Source: Anisakis pegreffii (Eukaryota; Nematoda; Chromadorea; Rhabditida; Anisakidae). Taken from it: a stretch of 64,000 bases of DNA. A model generated the notes under the pieces. That model was not told the DNA's origin, made no database searches, and was given only the letters and a program-made list of their open reading frames with translations. Location of the stretch: the NCBI GenBank assembly GCA_035041965.1, contig JAPYMA010003015.1, forward strand, positions 1 to 64,000, written 5' to 3'. How positions within the stretch are numbered: the stretch's first letter is position 1; every line of letters begins with the position of its first letter. Position numbers and translations under genes: made by a program. This document shows positions 57,188-64,000 of this stretch, piece after piece.

Positions 57188-60100
57188 TCAACCAGTGTAA
57201 TTACGCACATCACATCACATATCACATCTATATGCCCATAAGGGATTCTGGTTGCGAGAAGTACATCTACGCTTGTGTTCTTGATTGCGAAGTAATTGTT
57301 GCGGTTTAATTTAAACAACGAAACGAGCGAGTGTTCTGCATTCTCACAGTTATTAATCACCTTGTTTGTGCGGAATGCAGATTGGTTGCACGATTCCACA
57401 TTCTTTACAAAACTGATTAGTTTCCAATCGAAAACTACGCAGTTAATGATTGCTGCTATCATTTAATGGGTGTTCATTGAACATGCAGCAAGGAATAACT
57501 GTATGGTAAGATGGATGATATGAATGAACGAATAAACTTGTGATTTAGCATTTGAAGGAGTGCACGTGACTCAGTCAGTACATGAAAACAAGTTTATTCC
57601 TCCAAATTTCTTAATTAACCATCTAGAATTGAATTGGTTTCGGTTTTATTGCACCAACACAGTGTTTCTCAAGAAATTCGAACACGTGCTGTGCTGTGTG
57701 AGCATCTTGCAAGCAATCAAAATTCTCTGTTCAATTCTTCTTCAACCGCATCTGTTAATACTATCAGAGCCGTGCAAGTTTTGAATTTCATGCGCTCTTC
57801 TATAGAGTAAAAAACTTGCAGATTGCCCACTCGTGCAAATTATTTTCTCAATTATTTCTTTTTCCGCCAAATCGAATGCGTCATGGATTTGCACTTGTGC
57901 TGGCTTGCAGTTCACTAGCCGTTGTCAATCAATGTGAATGATTCGCAAAGCCACCAAAATGTTGAAGTAATGTGTGTACATAAACAACTATAATAAGTCG
58001 GTTGAAAATTGGCCAATCAAAGATTATTGGCCTTTGAATTATTGTTATTATTGCTGGCATTTGGTTGCTGACAATTTGCGTATTACCGTTCACTTTCGAG
58101 TTAACTCGAAGCAAACTTTTTCCCGTATTGATCGTGTTTGATTAACGAACGCTTCGTGCACAGCATGATCCATCACATGCATTGGGTCGTAATGAAATTG
58201 CTGTGATTAAATATCTTTTTTACTCGTAATTGATCGTCGCAATAAAGTGAGAATTTCTGTAAAAATATGAATGCGCCCGCCCGATCCGTCATGCATGAAA
58301 GACCAATGAACAACGAACGAACAGTTGTCCTATTGTACTTATCAATAATCGATGTATCTCATGTGTGTGTGTTTTTTTGAAGGTTTAATATTTTGAAGGT
58401 TACAATCAGGTTTTTTCACATATCTCCTCATTATGAAGAGTTGGTTGAGAGTGCAGTGTGCGATAATGAGTTGCTAGCAGTAAAGCTCTACCAATAACAC
58501 CTTTTAAAATATCCTTCGTGTTATATCCATTCCAAGCGTTCATCATGATCGTCCCGTCCCGTCCTGTTCAATGAATCATTCAAAAGCCAATCAATCATCG
58601 TCGTAATTTCACTCGTCATTCAGATGTTGTCACTTTCCATCTATATGAATGCATCTGATATCATCACATCTCAAAATCCTCATCTACATGCTGCTGTGGT
58701 AACTCACGATTCGAATCAGTTTTTTTTCCAGATAATATCTTCAAATAAACATCAGTTCACCAAATTAATACAGTCCGAATATAATCACAATATTTTGGAA
58801 CATTTCATTGATAGGTTGAGGGCGTAACGATTACAGTGAATTCAACATAAAATAATGAGTTCAATGTATAATAGTTGTTCACTTTGACGTGATGTTTCAT
58901 GATGATTACCAAATTCATTGCTAACTTGATTTACATGACATCGAAGTTAACCTTCTGAAGTTTGTCAACTGAAGAATGACGACTCACAATTGACTTTACT
59001 ATTCCGAATTAAATTGCGATGACCGATTTTACATTTCATTCGCCATCCTTAAATGTGCTTGATTTAGACGTGCTACAATTCAAGGAATTCTCATTTATTT
59101 TGTTGTTGGATGATGTTTGCTAATGGGAAACGTTGTCGTTTTTAGATTTAGATTTGAGACATTATGTACTTGAGCTGGTTTTCAACTTTTCAGAATACGG
59201 ATTTTATGTTTTGAGAATGAGATAATGTTACACTTGGTTACAATATATACATCGCCAACAGTATATCACGTATACGTGCAACATTCCGTTTCCATGAAGT
59301 CATAATAAATTGTGGTATTCGTGGGAACAACGGGATTTTATTTCGAACAGCTATTTGGAAAAGTGTACAGACGAAAAGTTTTCAAAATCCAAACATCGGC
59401 TCAAAAAAATGGCCCACTCCATTCAGAAATGAATCATCCTCGCGATTCATTCGTCCCCTGCTGGTTGTTGCATCACAACTCACTGTCAGCTCTTCATTTC
59501 AACTGCACATCTATTATCGGTTGCAGTGGATACTAATTCCAGTATTCCTCTAAATCAATGATTTTGTGAAGTGTGTCAGAGTGGTTCTTCTTGAAATTGC
59601 TTAATAAAAACATACATTTGATGTCAGTTTTTCCGTTGATCCACTTGAGTCGTGATCGGTCGTGATCGATCCATCTTGAAAATCGCATTTTGATTTTTTG
59701 TGATGACAGCTTTCAGTACATCGTTTTGATACTGATCAGTTATCGTCAACTACACTTTGTCATGAACCTTCAGTAATTTACGTCACGTTGTCAATTTCAG
59801 TGATGCAATAATCATCATTTGTTATGTCTGTTGCATTCATATAAACATTCGATAGACGGATAGTGCTAACTCGGCTACATTTGATTTACATTCAAATCGT
59901 AATTTCGCAACTCTAAATCATTACGTTTTAACGTCATTTGGTTTCCCTCAGCCATATCGCATTCCTCCGATCGTTTTGGTATCAAACAGCGATTGCACGC
60001 AGTCTTATTCTTATCACTAATGAAAAGACTATTTGCGGTTAGTCAATGAACTCAGCGAAGTGTTATCTTACTTTTGAAACTTATCATTTTTCGACATCTC

Positions 60101-60553
60101 ATTCAATTGTGTAATTTTGAATCATCTAGCGAAATGTGATTCATTTTAATCAAAACTAAGCAGTGAGAACTCATTGTTCAGATTTAAAGTTTTAATGTTC
60201 ATGTTTGTCTGTTGAAAGATACGTGCCAACTTGTTAGGGTATAGTGTATTCGGATTAAATGTATCGTCACTGATTATTGTCCCGTGAATACTTGCAGCAT
60301 ATCGAGTTCATAAATAAACAAAATGGTGTATAAACTGTTCGCTACGTTCCTTCCTCATGATGAATTTCATGCTTTTTGCGTAATAAATCTGCAATCGATC
60401 ATAGGATTTGAACACCATTCCATCACACAATTTCATCGTCTAAGGAAGGAATATCACTGTTGTTTTTGAATTGACATGACTGATTGATAAGTGAAATGTA
60501 AACATTGATCAAAGGGTCACAGCACAGAAAACAGAACTCCTTCTGTTTGAACA
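57188..60553. other. Mostly non-coding, two weak exon candidates
   Basis: A 67-codon frame at 58624-58827 follows CATTCAG and ends NILEHFIDRLRA. A frame at 59358-59536 follows TTTATTTCGAACAG and ends LHFNCTSIIGCSGY. Either could be a terminal exon, but no partner exon was found. Otherwise no features. Confidence 0.35.
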
Positions 60554-61575
60554 ATGCATATCCTTATAGTTTTCACAGTCAGACTGAATTGTATTTTTCA
60601 GTTATCCGTGGTATTGATAGAAGGATTATTCATCCTCCAATGTGAAGGTCAGTTCCATTATCGTTATAGTCTTGACCCTTGGACTGCAACTGACCCTTCA
60701 ACTTTCACGTTACTCATAGATTACTTTATTTAATGCCATTGTAGCTACATGCTGCCTAGAAGTGAATATTTACTCGAATGTTAATTTTATGGCAGATTAC
60801 TGTTCTACATGACGTTTATCTATGACTTCAGTGAGAAGTAGTACGGGAAAAGAGCAGATTCTTGACCGTTTGGCTGCTGAAAACGGAACTTTTAATTCAC
60901 CAAGATGCTCGAGTGTTTCATTATAGTGAAAGTAAAGTATATAAAAAGTAAACAAAAAGTACTCAAGTACATTGTTGTTCTTGTTGCAAAGCATGGAACC
61001 AACGAACTACATGATGAGCAAATATGTTGCATGACGAAAATGCGTTGAATCCATCCGAGATTAACATTTATCATTCAATTGCACTGCGCCTCATTCCACA
61101 CATCTTAATGACACACGATGTGTAGTGCCAACCATAAAAAACCACAAAAAAACCACAATGATCACACCACTCAAATTAGCGCTTGTTCAGCTGACTTCAA
61201 AATTTGTTCCGGTTTTTAAATCTTTAAATATATTCCCAGAATCTCAGCAAGGATTTCGCGATAAACAATAATCAAACTGGCTATTAGTGATAGAAACTCG
61301 TCCACAAGGGTGAATGCAGGAAAGTGTTCATGAACAGAACAAAACGGATGAATACAATTTTGAATCGAGTGGGATGACCTCGTAAGGTTATTTCAGGATG
61401 CCGGAAGAAGCGATACGAGCACAGCTGTAAAGGATTCGACGAGGTGATCGCCGTATGCGCCGATGACCCGGTAAATGGACGAATGGCCGGTAATGCGTTG
61501 CATTACCGATGTGCTAATGATCATTTTTGCTCAGCATGTCGAGAGATTTCGACGGTGGAAAATGCTGACGAATGA
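60554..61575 (+). CDS. Small cysteine-rich secreted protein (90 aa)
   Basis: Exon 1 (60554-60647, donor GTCAGT, phase 1) encodes a hydrophobic start, MHILIVFTVRLNCIFQLSVV, then LIEGLFILQCE. Exon 2 (61397-61575, acceptor GTTATTTCAG, needing phase 1) reads CRKKRYEHSCKGFDEVIAVC, then a second block with RCANDHFCSACREI, and ends NADE before TGA. The joined product is 90 residues with seven Cys after the signal peptide start. Phase and signal agreement support the model. An internal TTTTTCAG at 60592-60599 might be an acceptor for an alternative first exon. No family recognised; extracellular role inferred. Confidence 0.65.
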
Positions 61576-62050
61576 TTATCGATCATTATCATATCACACC
61601 AACATATGTATTTATTGCATCGTTTTTCCAGTATTTCAACTGCACTGATTCTGTTCATAACACACAATGTATAAAGTTCATCTTCATTAGAAAAACGATG
61701 TCTTCAATTGCAAACATCTCCATACAATCGCAATGAGAAATTTCCAGTTGAAGAAGCATGAAGGAATTTCCCAATTCATTCATCCACTGATGCAGTAACG
61801 CGACGACCATGCGATAGTTTCACAAACTCTGAAACTCGAACCCTCCTCAGAAACCTAATTTAGCCGGAATCTTCTCGACTTCCAATAACATAAATTCAGA
61901 AGAGTTGTTAGTCTATGAATGATTGGTAAATCAGAAAGATGCATATTGATCATATGATGACTTCAACGAAAGCCTCACAAAGAATTCCATTCGTGCATTT
62001 CGATTAACTCATTGAATCGCAAACAAAAACTGGTTGAACGTATTCTTCAG
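61576..62050. other. Spacer; first exon of next gene not found
   Basis: The gene ending at 62517 needs an upstream exon ending in phase 0. I found no clear signal-peptide exon here. Confidence 0.4.
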
Positions 62051-62517
62051 TGTTATGTCGATCCAGTAAACCATTGCTGCTCACAAAATCCCTTATTTAT
62101 TACATCGAAACGTCAATCTTCACGACTTTTGAATAAAGACCAGTCAACAATTCGCTATGCAAGGAGTGTGTTTTTGTGTGGTGGCTGTAATGAAGCAGCA
62201 ATGCATCAGAGATCATGCAAGTAAGCAGTCGGTAACTCACTGCTTATAGGCAGATGTCGATAAACACCCGACGAATTTTCATGCAGCAATAACAACGCAT
62301 CCAGCAATAATAATAATAACACATATCACAAACGAACCCGCATCATAAACAATAAGTCATGTCTGAGAATGATGTCATCCCATCGGATTTCACCTAATTT
62401 CCCAGTATCGGGTTAGATGGTGCCTTCTTCAGTTGCAGTATTTGTAAGCAGCACCTACTTAGTCAACCAAATGCTTGCATATATTCAAATGTCACTTTGA
62501 TGTTGATAATAACTTAA
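62051..62517 (+). CDS. Cysteine-rich protein, last two exons
   Basis: Exon 62051-62220 (after GTATTCTTCAG, ending at GTAAGC in phase 2) reads CYVDPVNHCCSQNPLFITSK, then a basic linker, then SVFLCGGCNEAAMHQRSC. Exon 62433-62517 (after CTTCTTCAG, phase 2) continues with CSICKQHLLSQPNACI and ends at TAA. The junction makes an Asn-Cys and keeps the Cys pattern C-x7-CC...C-x2-C-x10-C-x-C-x2-C-x11-C, nine Cys in about 83 residues. Both splice sites and the phase fit. An in-frame TGA at 62009-62011 shows the 5' exon must be separate. Probably extracellular; no family recognised. Confidence 0.6.
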
Positions 62518-64000
62518 AATGTCAGTTTCATCTTCGGAAATCGCATATCGCATGAACTGTAAGTTGGAACACGATGTTATCAAATTGAAGTTTCATTTAG
62601 TCCATTTCTGAAAGTGAACTGTCGATCTCTTGCTTATGAACATTCCACAATCCAATTTGTTCGAAAGCAAAATTCGTTTACTTGAAAAAATGATGACAGT
62701 TATTAGTTCAAACTTCTAATGAAAATTTTCCTCCTCATTGATCACACACACATACTTCAGTGGATGATTTCTTCGCTAATCAAATACTCTGTTGATTATG
62801 TGTGCGTGCTTCAAATTTAGACAATGCCATCCAGCTTATTAATACATCGCTCTTGATCATGACATAAAGTCGGTCATTCAGATTGTTTAATTTGATTCGA
62901 GTAATCACTTCATTCATTCACTGCTTTAGTGCCGTTATTTGTCAGCCACACAATATGCTTGTTAATACAGTCAGTAACACCGAGAATCTCATTTACACCA
63001 TTTTGGCTTCATGATGATAAAAATTTTCATGATTTTCACAACTGCAATCCATAGCAGTCATTGGAAATTTCATCACGCGCTTCAATTCCATGTGAATCAT
63101 ACACATTCCTCACTCACTGCTCAAATGAATCTGCTATCAATGCTACAGCAGATATTTATAAAGTTTGGCAACGAACACAGCACTAAATCATATGGCTGAA
63201 GGTATTTTTGGTTTGAAGTTTGCGATGATTCACACGCATGTGGAGATTGACATTTTCGGAAATATCATAACTCGATGGTTAACGACATTCGTTTGGTACG
63301 AATTTGAAACTGTTTCCTCTAAAATCCTTCAAACACTCAAGCCAATAGCTGGAATTGAATTGCTGTCCCTAGTTCCAAGGCTAGATTTCTAGCCTTGTCT
63401 GTCTTTATCATGTTTTTTTTTGGGGGGGGTGACATTATCCTATGGATTTTTTGCAAGCTTCCAAATAAGACTGGGAATGTGAAATCTTTGGGTATCTCGA
63501 ACTGTATCGTCTGATGTGGATGCATACGTGAATCTCATTGCGGTTTGTTTCTATTCTAAATGATTCAATAGAAAACATCTTCATCTGATTACGATCACGG
63601 TAAGTTCATAATCCATTTTGATCGTCAAATAAAAGATTATTTCTTCTTATTCAATTTCCTTCACTCATTTTCACCTCATTCTATTATCTTCTCCAACACC
63701 AAATATAAAGGCAATCTTTTAGAAGTTATTTGTTCCCATTCAATTCGTAATGTCACCTCCTTCAAAATGACAATTCATTTCCTTAGTACATTTAATAGGA
63801 TGTATACGATCGATCCCTACTTATTGTGCATTACACTCTAAACGTGCATATTCATTTCATAATGGCAATAATCATCAACACGGCTGCAACAGAGTCAGTC
63901 AGCTCTAACCGATGCTTTCTGTCTCTCGTTGAGGATGAAAATCAACTAATAGTAAGGCTGAACAAGCAACCTTAAGCAATAACGGCTAGCGATCTTATTC
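62518..64000. other. Non-coding to window end
   Basis: No supported gene. A short palindrome (AAGGCTAGA/TCTAGCCTT) lies at 63379-63399, followed by a T9-G8 homopolymer run at about 63411-63429 that may reflect a repeat-element tail or assembly weakness. Confidence 0.45.

Noticed and set aside
1..64000. CRISPR arrays, bacterial operons, riboswitches
   Set aside because: No evenly spaced repeats and the window is clearly eukaryotic with spliced genes.

Overview
This window is AT-rich animal nuclear DNA and almost certainly comes from a nematode. The strongest evidence is an exact 22-nt match to the nematode SL1 spliced leader, with its GT splice donor kept, on the minus strand at 3292-3313. 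Other evidence is the small exons with TTTTCAG/GTAAG splice sites, CxxxCxxxCxxxC repeat proteins of a type known in nematodes, and a BEL/Pao element with an env-like domain. Coding density is low and introns run from 72 nt to 2.2 kb, which points to a fairly large, repeat-rich genome. I cannot name the species.

Layout. 1-3056: secreted-protein genes with TATA boxes about 55-65 bp before the ATG. They include a head-to-head duplicated pair (one member cut by the window edge) and a Pro/Cys-repeat secreted protein. 3292-3313: SL1 RNA-like locus. 3538-9314: minus-strand BEL/Pao retroelement with a 1713-residue pol-env reading frame, cut at its 5' side by a 1.3 kb TIR transposon (9319-10624). 10625-16118: no convincing gene. 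16119-18606: two-exon small secreted peptide precursor. 18607-27582: mostly non-coding, with hAT-type non-autonomous elements and a dispersed repeat. 27583-35320: nine-exon syntenin (tandem PDZ) gene whose introns hold a hAT element and foldback hairpins. 35321-45434: sparse, with exon candidates at 41892-43225. 45435-46792: a GC-rich, hAT-like element with an 8-bp target duplication. 50364-53299: six-exon minus-strand gene for a 486-residue basic, low-complexity protein. 55440-55950: GC-rich hairpin-rich island. 56750-62517: at least three plus-strand genes for small cysteine-rich proteins, probably secreted.

The host genes do not form an operon. The two ends of the window are enriched in small secreted proteins with no family I recognise; syntenin is the only securely identified conserved cellular gene. 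Exon models were built by hand from splice signals and phase agreement, so exact boundaries need RNA-seq. By a rough estimate, about a hundred open frames of 60-105 codons are expected by chance in 64 kb of this composition, so isolated short frames are left out unless splice and phase evidence supports them.
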